Assembly (NCBI GenBank): GCA_018825665.1
Contig: JAHJEG010000031.1
Span: forward strand, 1 to 37,602
DNA from: a bacterium
GTDB taxonomy: Bacteria > Campylobacterota > Campylobacteria > Campylobacterales > Sulfurimonadaceae
Length of the DNA: 37,602 nt
Reading direction: 5' to 3'
Positions 1 through 9,037 of the stretch are shown one piece after another. Position 1 is the first letter of the stretch. Every line of letters starts with the position of its first letter. The position numbers and the translations under genes were made by a program. The notes below the pieces were generated by a model that saw only the letters and a program-made list of their open reading frames with translations, was not told the origin of the DNA and searched no databases.

Positions 1-39
1 CAATTTATATATACTAAATAATTACTAAAGGGCAATCCG

Positions 40-543
40 ATGAATAAATGGCTGGAAATATTAAAGAACAATGATTATTTGAATGCAAAAAAATATATAA
101 AAGAGGGCGGGGACGTAAACGATGCCAATGAGAACGGGGAGTCTGTCCTGGCATGTGGAATCAGAAGCAGATGTGACATGGACCTCCTCCTTTTGCTTAT
201 ACAAAACGGTGCGGATATATATGATTTTGACGAAGAGGGAGTCAGTATTTTTGATATGGCTGTAACATATGATAATATTGATATAGTCATGTTGCTTATC
301 GAAAAAGGGATTGATATCAATAAAACTAACAGAAAAAGCGGTTTTACATCTTTGATGGCAGCGGCATGTTATGGAAGAGTTGAGATAGCAAAAATTCTCA
401 TAGCAGAAGGGGTAAACCAAAATGCAGTGGATTCAAAAGGATTTTCAGCCATAGACTTTGCCAGAAAGATGAATAAAAAAAGCGTTTTGGAACTGCTGCA
501 TTATGATAAGAACAAGCCTAAAAACAAGGCCTATGCAAGATAG
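40..543 (+). CDS. Ankyrin-repeat protein
   Basis: A 167-aa soluble protein made almost entirely of ankyrin repeats. Helix-turn-helix units with the typical G-A-D-I / G-I-D-I-N loops are visible around residues 20-35, 52-66, 85-97 and 118-130 (for example LLLLLIQNGADI and IVMLLIEKGIDIN). There is no signal peptide, so it is probably a cytoplasmic protein-binding adaptor; the partner cannot be deduced. The start follows an AAAGGG ribosome site at about 27-32. It converges with the 63-aa gene that ends 3 nt further on. One GGCATGTGGAA repeat sits in the coding sequence (150-160), read as Ala-Cys-Gly. Confidence 0.85.
   Translation: MNKWLEILKNNDYLNAKKYIKEGGDVNDANENGESVLACGIRSRCDMDLLLLLIQNGADIYDFDEEGVSIFDMAVTYDNIDIVMLLIEKGIDINKTNRKSGFTSLMAAACYGRVEIAKILIAEGVNQNAVDSKGFSAIDFARKMNKKSVLELLHYDKNKPKNKAYAR
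150..160 (+). repeat. GGCATGTGGAA copy 1
   Basis: Exact 11-mer in the ankyrin gene, read as Ala-Cys-Gly. Confidence 0.85.
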
Positions 544-546
544 AAT

Positions 547-738
547 CTAATCGAAAAATTTGCCCTGTTTTTCGTTGTCTAAGGGTTTTCTTTTTTCTTT
601 GGCAAGCCACTCCTGCAAAAGAGATTCAATGACCTTGCTAAGGCTCATTTTGTACCGATTTCTTGAATAGAGCATGGATTCATCCCAGGTTTTTCTATCT
701 ATCAACAGACTTCTTGTTATTTCATCTTTTGGTTGCAT
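547..738 (-). CDS. Small ribbon-helix-helix-like protein
   Basis: A 63-aa protein whose residues 8-45 fit the ribbon-helix-helix pattern: a short strand (RSLLIDRKTWDE), helix 1 (MLYSRNRY) and helix 2 (SLSKVIESLLQEWL), followed by a charged tail. RHH proteins bind DNA as dimers and often repress their own promoter. A ribosome site (AAGGTG) lies 6 nt before the ATG, and an 11-bp inverted repeat lies just upstream (748-773), which would suit an autoregulatory operator. It is the last gene of a minus-strand set behind the DUF6166-HTH gene. Family assignment is by eye and a specific target is not known. Confidence 0.6.
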   Translation of the reverse strand: MQPKDEITRSLLIDRKTWDESMLYSRNRYKMSLSKVIESLLQEWLAKEKRKPLDNEKQGKFFD

Positions 739-747
739 AAGACACCT

Positions 748-773
748 TTACTATATAATTTGTTATATAGTAA
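748..773. promoter_or_regulatory. Inverted repeat, candidate operator
   Basis: Perfect 11-bp inverted repeat TTACTATATAA / TTATATAGTAA with a 4-nt spacer, 10 nt upstream of the 63-aa RHH-like gene. A copy with 24 of 26 identical positions occurs at 21708-21733, near the start of mrdA. Its role as an operator is inferred from position and symmetry. Confidence 0.5.
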
Positions 774-807
774 TGTGTTTAGGCTTTTTATATACTTAAG
801 GTCTTAT

Positions 808-1434
808 TTAAGAAACATTGAGCAATTGAACAAAGTTTTTGTAACTGTCGACTATCTCTTGATTTTTTTTATTAAGCATATAAAATTCTATAGCTTTTTT
901 TCCAAGTCTCGGTATTTCGTTTTTTACGGCCCAGCTGCTGATCGTGCCCTCGGGAACTTCCAAAACTTCCGCAAGGTTTTTTTGCGTAATATTCAGCTCT
1001 TTGCATATATCTTTGACTATATTTGACTTTTGCTTTTTTGCTTTTTGTGTGTCTGTCTTGTATTCCCGTGTATTGGCCATGTTCTTTGGACTCTGCTGAT
1101 TGTTTTTTGTCAGCGTTTTATCGCGGTTTTCATCTATCCATTTGAAGACATCGAAGGAGTGCAGTATCCAGTCTCTGCTGTTTAAAGTCTTTATGACTTC
1201 ATTGCTGAATTTGGTGGCATTATTCTTTGCAAAATCCTCATCGCTCAATTGATAAAGTATAGAAAAAGCCAGTTGAATGGTTGCTGATCCGCTGTAGCCC
1301 CAGTCAAAACCGTTTTTTGACTGGGGAAAAATATCATATCTAAGAGGAAGCTCAATTTCACCATAAGTGACATATTTGGCTCCAAGCAATGTACGGTGTC
1401 CTTTGAATGCATGATTGTTTCTGTTTGGTATCAT
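808..1434 (-). CDS. DUF6166 domain protein with C-terminal helix-turn-helix
   Basis: A 208-aa protein with two parts. Residues 10-75 carry the DUF6166 signature (YDIFPQSKNGFDWGYSGSAT, then QLAFSILYQL), a domain of unknown function often seen on mobile elements. After a Lys/Gln-rich linker (about 105-135), residues 135-185 look like an XRE-type helix-turn-helix (ICKELNITQKNLAEVLEVPE, then GTISSWAVKNEIP). The start ATG follows AAGAGA, which overlaps the stop of the 41-aa gene 9 nt upstream, so the two are probably co-transcribed. A DNA-binding role is likely from the HTH; the purpose of the DUF6166 part is unknown. Confidence 0.7.
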   Translation of the reverse strand: MIPNRNNHAFKGHRTLLGAKYVTYGEIELPLRYDIFPQSKNGFDWGYSGSATIQLAFSILYQLSDEDFAKNNATKFSNEVIKTLNSRDWILHSFDVFKWIDENRDKTLTKNNQQSPKNMANTREYKTDTQKAKKQKSNIVKDICKELNITQKNLAEVLEVPEGTISSWAVKNEIPRLGKKAIEFYMLNKKNQEIVDSYKNFVQLLNVS

Positions 1435-1443
1435 TGTAATCTC

Positions 1444-1569
1444 TTATATTTTAAAGGTAAAATGCTGTTGGGACTCTTCCGTCTCTTTTTTTCCATGAAT
1501 GAAAAAGAATTTGTAAACAACATATATAGCAACGATAAGCAATAAAAGTACCAATAACCAAACTAACAT
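1444..1569 (-). CDS. Small single-span membrane protein (41 aa)
   Basis: A 41-aa frame that starts ATG at 1569 and stops TAA at 1444. Residues 2-24 form one strongly hydrophobic helix (LVWLLVLLLLIVAIYVVY and onward), followed by a charged, Glu/Gln/Lys-containing tail of about 16 residues. An AAGGAA ribosome site lies about 8-10 nt upstream of the ATG. The stop lies 9 nt before the DUF6166-HTH gene, suggesting translational linkage. I do not recognise a family. Protein-like composition, RBS and tight spacing support a real gene. Confidence 0.6.
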   Translation of the reverse strand: MLVWLLVLLLLIVAIYVVYKFFFIHGKKETEESQQHFTFKI

Positions 1570-1587
1570 AATTAAATTCCTTGACTT

Positions 1588-1605
1588 TCGATATTAATAT
1601 ATCGA
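1588..1605. promoter_or_regulatory. Inverted repeat upstream of the 41-aa gene
   Basis: TCGATAT, 4-nt spacer, ATATCGA. It lies about 20 nt upstream of the 41-aa gene and just before the stop of the CinA-like gene, so it could be an operator for the minus-strand set. Short and AT-rich, hence weak. Confidence 0.3.
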
Positions 1606-1617
1606 CATAAATAATTA

Positions 1618-2349
1618 TTATATTAGAACGTATTGTATATTTGAGTTATCAAGTGCTTCAATAAAAAGATTAAAACATCCTCTTACTTCTTCATCATTTT
1701 TTCCGCTTAGGGATAATTCGACAGAAGGAATATTGTCTTTAAAGATAGGCAAAGAGGACAGTTCGATGCTTGAGGGGATTTTATTCATAACAGAGATAAG
1801 GGTGTTCTCGCTGGTTTGTGCAAGAAGGGTGTATCTGAATTTTTTTACAGATTTTGAAAAATAATTTTGTATCGCGTCACTTATCATCGGATGTGCCATC
1901 TGCGGGAAGCCTGGCACAAAAAAATATCTGTTCTGCAGACTAAAGCCCGACATATTGTTGATCGGATTAAAAAGAAGATCTGAGCCCTGCGGCAAATCTG
2001 ACATATGAATTCTATGCGGATAAGCCTCTTTTTTAAATTTATCTAAAATATCCTGTTCAAACTTTGAGTGTCTACACAGTGGTTTTGACGTGAAAACGTC
2101 CGCTGCTATTTTTCTTGTCAGATCATCCGGAGTGGAGCCTATGCCTCCAAAGGAAAACAAAACAGATCTTTCATCACTCTTGACAAGTTCATAGCTTTTT
2201 GTGATAAGTTCCCTGTCATCTTTGATGATAAAGGATGCAAAAAGTTCATGCCCGTATTTTTTTAGTTCTGCTTGAAGAAATGTAAAGTGCTTATCCTCTC
2301 TCCTGCCGTTTAAAATCTCCGTTCCAATGATTATCGCGTAAAAATTCAT
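1618..2349 (-). CDS. CinA-like molybdopterin-binding domain protein
   Basis: A 243-aa protein of the MoaB/Mog-type molybdopterin-binding fold, as found in the N-terminal half of CinA. Visible motifs are GTEILNGRREDKH near residue 9, GGIGSTPDD near residue 68 and VPGFPQM near residue 145. The C-terminal nicotinamide-nucleotide amidase domain of full-length CinA (about 400 aa) is absent; a short alpha/beta tail takes its place. The family is linked to ADP-ribose/NMN salvage or cofactor chemistry in the cytoplasm, and the substrate here cannot be told. It is divergent from the coiled-coil gene at 2409. Confidence 0.75.
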   Translation of the reverse strand: MNFYAIIIGTEILNGRREDKHFTFLQAELKKYGHELFASFIIKDDRELITKSYELVKSDERSVLFSFGGIGSTPDDLTRKIAADVFTSKPLCRHSKFEQDILDKFKKEAYPHRIHMSDLPQGSDLLFNPINNMSGFSLQNRYFFVPGFPQMAHPMISDAIQNYFSKSVKKFRYTLLAQTSENTLISVMNKIPSSIELSSLPIFKDNIPSVELSLSGKNDEEVRGCFNLFIEALDNSNIQYVLI

Positions 2350-2408
2350 ATCCCAACTTTTTTATAAATTATAGTATTATTTCATAAATGAAACTAAAAA
2401 GGTATGTT

Positions 2409-2699
2409 ATGTCGTATATGGAAAAATTAGAGGAATTGATAACAAAGAGCGTCATTCCTGATATTGATGAAAGATTGGACGAGATTTTTGAAGAGATTGC
2501 CGACAACAAGGAAGCAAGCGAGGATGCAAAAGAAGAGATCGAAGAGCTTCGTGAGTTCAAAGCTGACTTGCAGGATGTTCTAGAAGACATCAAGAGCGGG
2601 GATATAGAAGAGGATGAATGCAAAGAGCTCATCGATGATATCTTGGAAGCTCAAAAAGGTGACGAAGAGGATGATTTTGGTTTTACTGAAGAGGATTAA
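2409..2699 (+). CDS. Small acidic coiled-coil protein
   Basis: A 96-aa, very acidic, heptad-rich helical protein (Glu/Asp/Lys runs over nearly the whole length) with a Glu/Asp tail. An in-frame ATG at 2388 gives 103 aa, but I choose 2409 because AAAAAGG lies 6 nt upstream of it. No signal peptide or membrane segment. It may be a cytoplasmic adaptor or chaperone-like factor; I do not recognise the family. It stands alone between divergent and downstream signalling genes. Confidence 0.7.
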   Translation: MSYMEKLEELITKSVIPDIDERLDEIFEEIADNKEASEDAKEEIEELREFKADLQDVLEDIKSGDIEEDECKELIDDILEAQKGDEEDDFGFTEED

Positions 2700-2788
2700 A
2701 CCAAACTTATTTCAACATATTTTGCTTTAACTCGTGCTTTTCTTTTGCTCTTAAGGTGTATTTAATAATATTGATATTAGCATAGAAC

Positions 2789-5263
2789 ATGAAAAGTAAA
2801 TCACATATTTTTACCGGTATTGAAAATTTGGACTTGTTCTTAAGAGAGAGTCTGATTACAGATAATTCCAGATTATTGATACAGATTTTTACTGCCTTGA
2901 CATTCAAAGATGATATAGCATCACTGATGAGGATATTTGCAGAAAAATTCCCCGATGCCTCTTTGATCGGTGCCACGCATGATGGTGCCATTATGGAGGG
3001 TAAACTTACAGATGAAGATCAGACTGTTGTTTCTTTCACACAGTTCCTTGATACGGATTTAAAAACGTATATCACTTCAACACCCTCAAACAAATCCTAC
3101 GAAACGGGATCTAAAATTGCAAAAAGGCTAAACGCCGGCGATATAAAAGCAATTATAACTTTCTCTGACGGTATTTTGACAAACGGAGAGGAATATATCA
3201 AGGGTTTAAGCTCCGTTAATTCCCAGGTGACTATTGCAGGAGGGATGGCAGGCGATCACGGTCTGCTCAGAGAAACCTATATCTTTACCAAAAACAGGAT
3301 TTACAGTCATGGCGCAGTAGCCGTAGGGCTCTACGGCAAAAGTCTGCAGGTCACAAGTGATTATAGTTTCAACTGGATTCCGATTGGCAAAAAAATGCTT
3401 GTTACCAAAGCAAAGGGCAATCATCTTTATGAGCTTGACGGTCAGTCTGCCATTAGTATTTATGAAAAATATATGAGCAAAGAGCTGGCACTGAGACTTC
3501 CGCAAATCGGAATAGAGTTTCCTCTTATCCTTGAACGGGAGGGGATAGTGATTGGAAGGGCTGTTTTAGATAAAGAAGAGGACGGTTCTCTGATATTTGC
3601 GGGCAATATTTACGAGGGGGAATATGTTCGTTTTGGAATCGGTAATATTGAGCAGATTCTGCGAGACAGCGAGTATCATGCAAAACAGCTCTCCCAGAGT
3701 CCGGCAGAATCCATATTTATCTATTCATGTATGGCACGCAGACGCTTTATGGGTTCCTATATAGAAACAGAACTGGAGCCTCTCAACAAAATAGCAACAA
3801 CGGCAGGATTTTTTACTTATGGAGAGTTTTTTTACGCTCGGGGAAAATCCCAGCTTTTAAATGAGACGATGACTGTTTTAGCTTTGAGCGAGAGTCCACA
3901 ATCCGCACATATCGGATGCAGTGGCAATATTGTTAAAAACTTCAGTTTTAGGATAAATCCATTACATGTACTTTCCCATTTGGCAAATACGGTCTCCAAG
4001 GAGCTTGAACAGCTCAATGAAACTTTGGAAAAACGTGTAAAAGACAGTACCAGCTATATTCTGAAACAGGTATACAAAGACAGACTGACAGATCTTCCAA
4101 ACAGATTGCGTTTGCTGAATGATTTGGGGCGCTTTAAAAATAGCTATCTCATCCTCATTAACATAAATGACTTTACCTCGATAAATGATTTTTACGGACA
4201 TAAGGCGGGAGATGAAGTATTAAGAAGACTGGGGGAAGAGATTTTATTGTGCGACAAGGGTTGTGTAAGCAATGTTTACAGGCTTGGCTCCGATGAATTT
4301 GCGATTATAAGTACGGATGAAAACATATCGGGCACGCTGCAAAAGCTTTATAAAAGATTTAATAATTTTGTTTTGGACTATGAGCATGATTTGATACATA
4401 TAACAATGACATCCGCAGCATCCAGGGTTAATGAAGCAGGTACGGTCTTGGCCAATGCAGATATGGCACTTAAAAGAGCCAGAAGAGAAAACAAGCCATA
4501 TCTTGTCTTTAATGAGGATATGCTCCTCTATGAAAAAAATAAAGAAAACATAGAGATTGCCAAGAGCATACGCATAGCTCTTGGCAATGAAAATATAATT
4601 CTTTATTATCAGCCTATAGTAAATATGAAAAGTAAAAAAATAGAAAAATACGAATCTCTGGTTCGTTTGGTAAAAGAAAATAAAGAGATCCTTATGCCTC
4701 TCAAGTTTTTGGATATATCACAAAAAATTCGCTTGTATCCGGAGATTACAAAAAGTGTAATACTGAATTCTTGTAAAAAGTTTCAAAATAATGACTTTGA
4801 ATTCAGCATCAATTTTTCAATAAGTGATATATTAAACACAAGAACGCAGAAATATTTATTTGAGAGTGTGGAGCAGTACGGAGTCGGCGGCAGGCTTATC
4901 ATAGAGATTCTGGAGACTCAGAGTCTCGAAGATGATATTGTCGTGAACTCCTTTATCAAAAAAGCACAATCGTACGGAATACGCATTGCCATAGATGATT
5001 TTGGCAGCGGATTTGCAAATTTTCAGCATATCACACGTATAAATGCGGATATCTTAAAAATTGACGGATCTTTGATAAAGATTATCGATAAAGATGAAAA
5101 TGCACGTCTGGTTGTAGAGACTTTGGTTATCTTCGCAAAGAAATTAAAAATGAAAACTGTCGCCGAGTTTGTACACTCCAAAGAGATATACGACATAATC
5201 AAAGAGTTGGAGATTGATTATGCGCAAGGATACTATATAGGAAAACCGAGCCCGTATATATAA
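2789..5263 (+). CDS. FIST sensor with GGDEF and EAL domains
   Basis: An 824-aa signalling protein. Residues 10-380 are FIST_N plus FIST_C, cytoplasmic sensor domains thought to bind small ligands such as amino acids. A short coiled coil (about 395-425) leads to a GGDEF domain (about 430-575) whose active motif is GSDEF at 500-504, so cyclase activity is uncertain. The EAL domain (590-824) has ESL at 622, INFS, LETQ, DDFGSG (736-741), KIDG, VAEF and QGYYIGKP; the metal- and c-di-GMP-binding acidic residues seem kept, so phosphodiesterase activity is plausible. No transmembrane segments. It is a single-gene unit preceded by 89 nt of AT-rich promoter-like DNA. Confidence 0.9.
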   Translation: MKSKSHIFTGIENLDLFLRESLITDNSRLLIQIFTALTFKDDIASLMRIFAEKFPDASLIGATHDGAIMEGKLTDEDQTVVSFTQFLDTDLKTYITSTPSNKSYETGSKIAKRLNAGDIKAIITFSDGILTNGEEYIKGLSSVNSQVTIAGGMAGDHGLLRETYIFTKNRIYSHGAVAVGLYGKSLQVTSDYSFNWIPIGKKMLVTKAKGNHLYELDGQSAISIYEKYMSKELALRLPQIGIEFPLILEREGIVIGRAVLDKEEDGSLIFAGNIYEGEYVRFGIGNIEQILRDSEYHAKQLSQSPAESIFIYSCMARRRFMGSYIETELEPLNKIATTAGFFTYGEFFYARGKSQLLNETMTVLALSESPQSAHIGCSGNIVKNFSFRINPLHVLSHLANTVSKELEQLNETLEKRVKDSTSYILKQVYKDRLTDLPNRLRLLNDLGRFKNSYLILININDFTSINDFYGHKAGDEVLRRLGEEILLCDKGCVSNVYRLGSDEFAIISTDENISGTLQKLYKRFNNFVLDYEHDLIHITMTSAASRVNEAGTVLANADMALKRARRENKPYLVFNEDMLLYEKNKENIEIAKSIRIALGNENIILYYQPIVNMKSKKIEKYESLVRLVKENKEILMPLKFLDISQKIRLYPEITKSVILNSCKKFQNNDFEFSINFSISDILNTRTQKYLFESVEQYGVGGRLIIEILETQSLEDDIVVNSFIKKAQSYGIRIAIDDFGSGFANFQHITRINADILKIDGSLIKIIDKDENARLVVETLVIFAKKLKMKTVAEFVHSKEIYDIIKELEIDYAQGYYIGKPSPYI

Positions 5264-5268
5264 AAAGT

Positions 5269-5279
5269 TTCCACATGCC
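5269..5279 (-). repeat. GGCATGTGGAA copy 2
   Basis: Exact 11-mer, intergenic, 5 nt after the FIST-GGDEF-EAL stop codon. Confidence 0.85.
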
Positions 5280-5322
5280 ATCCATTCTACCCCGATTCTT
5301 CCGTTTGCTTTTATATTTATAG

Positions 5323-6043
<721 letters not shown>

Positions 6044-6053
<10 letters not shown>

Positions 6054-6613
6054 GCTTTAATAAAACTTCCCATCTCGGCAACTATCTCCTCGATAGTTCC
6101 TTCACCGGAAATCACTTTTAAAATATTTTTGGCATTATAAAAAGCCTGGATATCTGCAAGTGGCTCTGTGTATACCTTCATGCGGTTGTCAAAGACTTCC
6201 GTGTTGTCATCAGCGCCGCGGGCACGACCCAGAACTCTGTCTCTTGCCGTCTCTTGGCTCACTTCAACTTCTATAACACTGCAAAGTTCCAAAGATGCGT
6301 CTGAGCTTAGATATGTATCCAAAGCGTTTAACTGTTCCATACTTCTAGGGTAACCGTCAATAATGATGATATCCGTAGGAGCATTTTTGATAGCATTTAC
6401 GATAGTCTCTATTGCTATCTTGATAGGAACGATGAGGCCTTTTGAGATGTAGCTGTTTATCTCAAGACCAAGTTCACTGCCGCTTGCAACTTCTGCGCGC
6501 AGCATATCGCCGGTAGAATAGTGTGTTATCGCATCATTTTGCTGAGCGATCAATTCCGCATCTGTCGTCTTACCGGAACCAGGGGCTCCGATAATTAAAA
6601 ATAGTTTTTTCAC
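6044..6613 (-). CDS. Adenylate kinase, short-LID type
   Basis: A 189-aa NMP kinase with P-loop GAPGSGKTT (9-17), [28 protein letters not shown] and a short LID ([17 protein letters not shown]). The length and motifs resemble the adenylate kinase of Campylobacter and Helicobacter rather than the 215-aa form next door. It starts with GTG, overlapping the aspS stop by 1 nt (TAGTG), so it is translated with aspS. Whether it prefers AMP or another nucleotide cannot be judged. Two adenylate kinases side by side are unusual. Confidence 0.85.
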
Positions 6614-8367
6614 TATTTTGCTTGTTCGCGTAATCTGATGTGGAGGTCGCGAAGTTGAGTATTGTCAACAGCGCTTGGAGCTTTTGTAAGGATGCAGGAA
6701 GCTTTTTGCGTTTTAGGGAAGGCGATAACATCACGGATGCTTGATTTTTTGGTGATAAGCATCATCAATCTGTCAAAACCTATAGCAAATCCCCCATGCG
6801 GAGGTGCTCCAAACTTAAGAGCGTCAAGAAGGAAGCCGAATTTTTCCTGTGCTTCTTCTTCCTCGATACCAAGAAGTTTAAATACCTCTTCTTGTACTTC
6901 TTCTTTGTGTATACGGATACTTCCGCCGCCAAGTTCAACACCGTTTAAAACAATATCGTAGGCAATAGATTCTATCTCTTCTACGTTGTCCTTATCTGTG
7001 TCTTTAGGCATAGTAAATGGATGGTGAAGCGCTTTTACTCTTCCGTCTTCCACTTCAAACATCGGGAAATCGACAACCCATACAAATTCAAATCTGTCTT
7101 TATCGATAAGGTTCATTTTTTCATGTTCGGCTATAAAGATTCTAAAGCGTCCCATATAATCCATGACTGTTTTTTTATCGCCTGCACCGAAGAAGACTAC
7201 ATCGCCCACCTCAAGTTCAGTTCTTTCAATGATAAGAGCGATATCTTCTTCAGAAAAGAATTTGATAAGGGGACCTTTAAGTCCGTCTTCTTTCATTTGA
7301 AAGTACCCAAGACCGTGTGCGCCAAATTTACGCACGAAATCCTCAAAGCTTTTCATTTCACGTTTGGAGAAAATCAGATCGGCTCCCGGAACTTTGAGAG
7401 CCTTGATTCTATTTACGTGAGGATGTTTAGCGATATTTGTAAAAATTTCGTTATCGCATCTCTCAAAAATATCAATAACGTCAACCATTTTAAGGTCGTA
7501 TCTCAAATCCGGTTTGTCAGATCCGTACCACTCCATGGCATTTTGATATGTTATACGGTTAAAAGGGGGTTTTATTTCAGTTCCACATGCCAGGAACATA
7601 GCGGCAAGTAAATCCTCCGCTACTTTGATTACATCTTCTTGGTTACAAAAACTCATCTCAACATCTATCTGAGTGAATTCAGGCTGTCTGTCGGCTCTTA
7701 GGTCTTCATCGCGAAAACATTTTGCTATCTGAAAATATCTGTCAAATCCGCCAACCATTAAAAGCTGTTTGAATAACTGAGGAGACTGAGGAAGAGCATA
7801 GAACTCTCCGCTGTGAACACGTGAGGGTACCAAATAATCTCTTGCGCCCTCAGGGGTCGATTTGGTAAGAATTGGAGTCTCAACTTCCAAGAAACCGTTT
7901 TCATCGAGGATGTTTCTTGCTGCAATTGCCGCTTTTGAACGAAGACGAAACGCTTCATACAAATCAGGGTCTCTTAGTTCAAGATAGCGGTATTTCAATC
8001 TTGTTTCTTCACCGACATTCTTATCTCCGATTACAAACGGAACCGGAGCGCTTTTGTTCTCTATCGTAAGTTCTTCAACTATGATCTCAATAGCGCCTGT
8101 TTTAAGACGAGGGTTTGTCAGTCCTTCACCGCGACGGCGGACTTTTCCCTTTACTATCAAAACAAATTCATCTCTGACGCTGTTAGCAACTTTATGTGCT
8201 TTTGCGCTGTCTTCTGGGTCACAGGTGAGTTGAATCAAACCTGTTTTATCTCTTAAATCAATAAAAATAATCCCGCCGTGGTCACGATAATTATTCGCCC
8301 AACCAGTTAAAACAACATCTTGTCCAACATTTTCTTCGCTTAAATCTGTACAGTAATGACTTCTCAA
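6613..8367 (-). CDS. aspS: Aspartyl-tRNA synthetase
   Basis: A 584-aa class II synthetase of bacterial type. It has an N-terminal OB-fold anticodon-binding domain (about 1-105), motif 2 ([18 protein letters not shown], near 215), the bacterial GAD insertion (about 285-410) and motif 3 ([13 protein letters not shown], near 525). It charges tRNA-Asp, and in many Campylobacterota it is non-discriminating and also charges tRNA-Asn for GatCAB; that is family knowledge. The start is TTG with AGGA upstream. One GGCATGTGGAA repeat lies in its coding strand (7581-7591), read as Ala-Cys-Gly-Thr. Confidence 0.95.
   Translation of the reverse strand: MRSHYCTDLSEENVGQDVVLTGWANNYRDHGGIIFIDLRDKTGLIQLTCDPEDSAKAHKVANSVRDEFVLIVKGKVRRRGEGLTNPRLKTGAIEIIVEELTIENKSAPVPFVIGDKNVGEETRLKYRYLELRDPDLYEAFRLRSKAAIAARNILDENGFLEVETPILTKSTPEGARDYLVPSRVHSGEFYALPQSPQLFKQLLMVGGFDRYFQIAKCFRDEDLRADRQPEFTQIDVEMSFCNQEDVIKVAEDLLAAMFLACGTEIKPPFNRITYQNAMEWYGSDKPDLRYDLKMVDVIDIFERCDNEIFTNIAKHPHVNRIKALKVPGADLIFSKREMKSFEDFVRKFGAHGLGYFQMKEDGLKGPLIKFFSEEDIALIIERTELEVGDVVFFGAGDKKTVMDYMGRFRIFIAEHEKMNLIDKDRFEFVWVVDFPMFEVEDGRVKALHHPFTMPKDTDKDNVEEIESIAYDIVLNGVELGGGSIRIHKEEVQEEVFKLLGIEEEEAQEKFGFLLDALKFGAPPHGGFAIGFDRLMMLITKKSSIRDVIAFPKTQKASCILTKAPSAVDNTQLRDLHIRLREQAK
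7581..7591 (-). repeat. GGCATGTGGAA copy 3
   Basis: Exact 11-mer in the coding strand of aspS, read as Ala-Cys-Gly-Thr. Confidence 0.85.
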
Positions 8368-8539
8368 AATAATAGAGTCCTATAAAAAATTTTTGCAGAT
8401 TATATCTAAAATCTACTTAGAACCAGTATAAGAGAAGATTTATTTATCCGAACAAGCTTCTGCTTCCCGAATATATATAAGTAATTATGATGAAAACTTA
8501 ATCATAATTGTAACTACAATGTAATCCTTGAGCTGTAAA

Positions 8540-9037
8540 ATGCAAGGTATGAAAAAGTTATTCTCTCTTTTGTTTTTAGTATTGTTGCTGCCCTTGGTGC
8601 TTCTGTCTCAACCTGTAAATAAAAAACAGCTTCTGTCTCCGCAAGACACACTGAAGGTGATGGAGTCGATTCAAAAATATGCCATAACATTTGGTGAGGG
8701 AAAAAATGAAATACACACTTTTGTAGACCCTTATTGTGAACTCTCTCAAAGATATATGGCCTTTATCTTCAATAAAAAAGAGCGTATGTTTTCCAAGTAC
8801 ACCTTCCACTTTTATCTTTTGGAGCTTCGGGGAAAAGACTCTTCTGATATTATTACGACTATTCTTTCTTCAGAATTTAAGGAGATATCCTTAAAGAGCG
8901 TTATGATTAATCATGAAGACCTGGAGGATGAGGAGAGCATGGAATCTCAAGAAGCTGTTGAGAGCATTAAAAAGGCTGCCCAAAAGATAGGCGTCTTTAA
9001 ACGACCTTATATACTTATAAACGGAAAGGTGAAGTAA
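8540..9037 (+). CDS. Secreted thioredoxin-fold-like protein
   Basis: About 165 aa with an N-terminal signal peptide (KKLFSLLFLVLLLPLVLLS). After it, HTFVDPYCELSQRY resembles the DsbC/DsbG active-site strand (F-x-D-P-x-C-x-x-C), but the second cysteine is Ser, giving C-E-L-S. PYILINGKV near the end fits the cis-Pro strand of thioredoxin folds. A periplasmic location is likely. The single Cys suggests a binding or reductase-like role rather than a disulfide isomerase. The frame opens at TTG 8528; ATG 8540 (GAG upstream) and ATG 8549 are alternatives. Its stop overlaps the exporter start by 1 nt. Confidence 0.65.
   Translation: MQGMKKLFSLLFLVLLLPLVLLSQPVNKKQLLSPQDTLKVMESIQKYAITFGEGKNEIHTFVDPYCELSQRYMAFIFNKKERMFSKYTFHFYLLELRGKDSSDIITTILSSEFKEISLKSVMINHEDLEDEESMESQEAVESIKKAAQKIGVFKRPYILINGKVK

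Noticed and set aside
1618-2349. CinA-like gene as evidence for natural competence
   Set aside because: The domain binds molybdopterin-type compounds and occurs in non-competent bacteria; it does not support the uptake-sequence idea.
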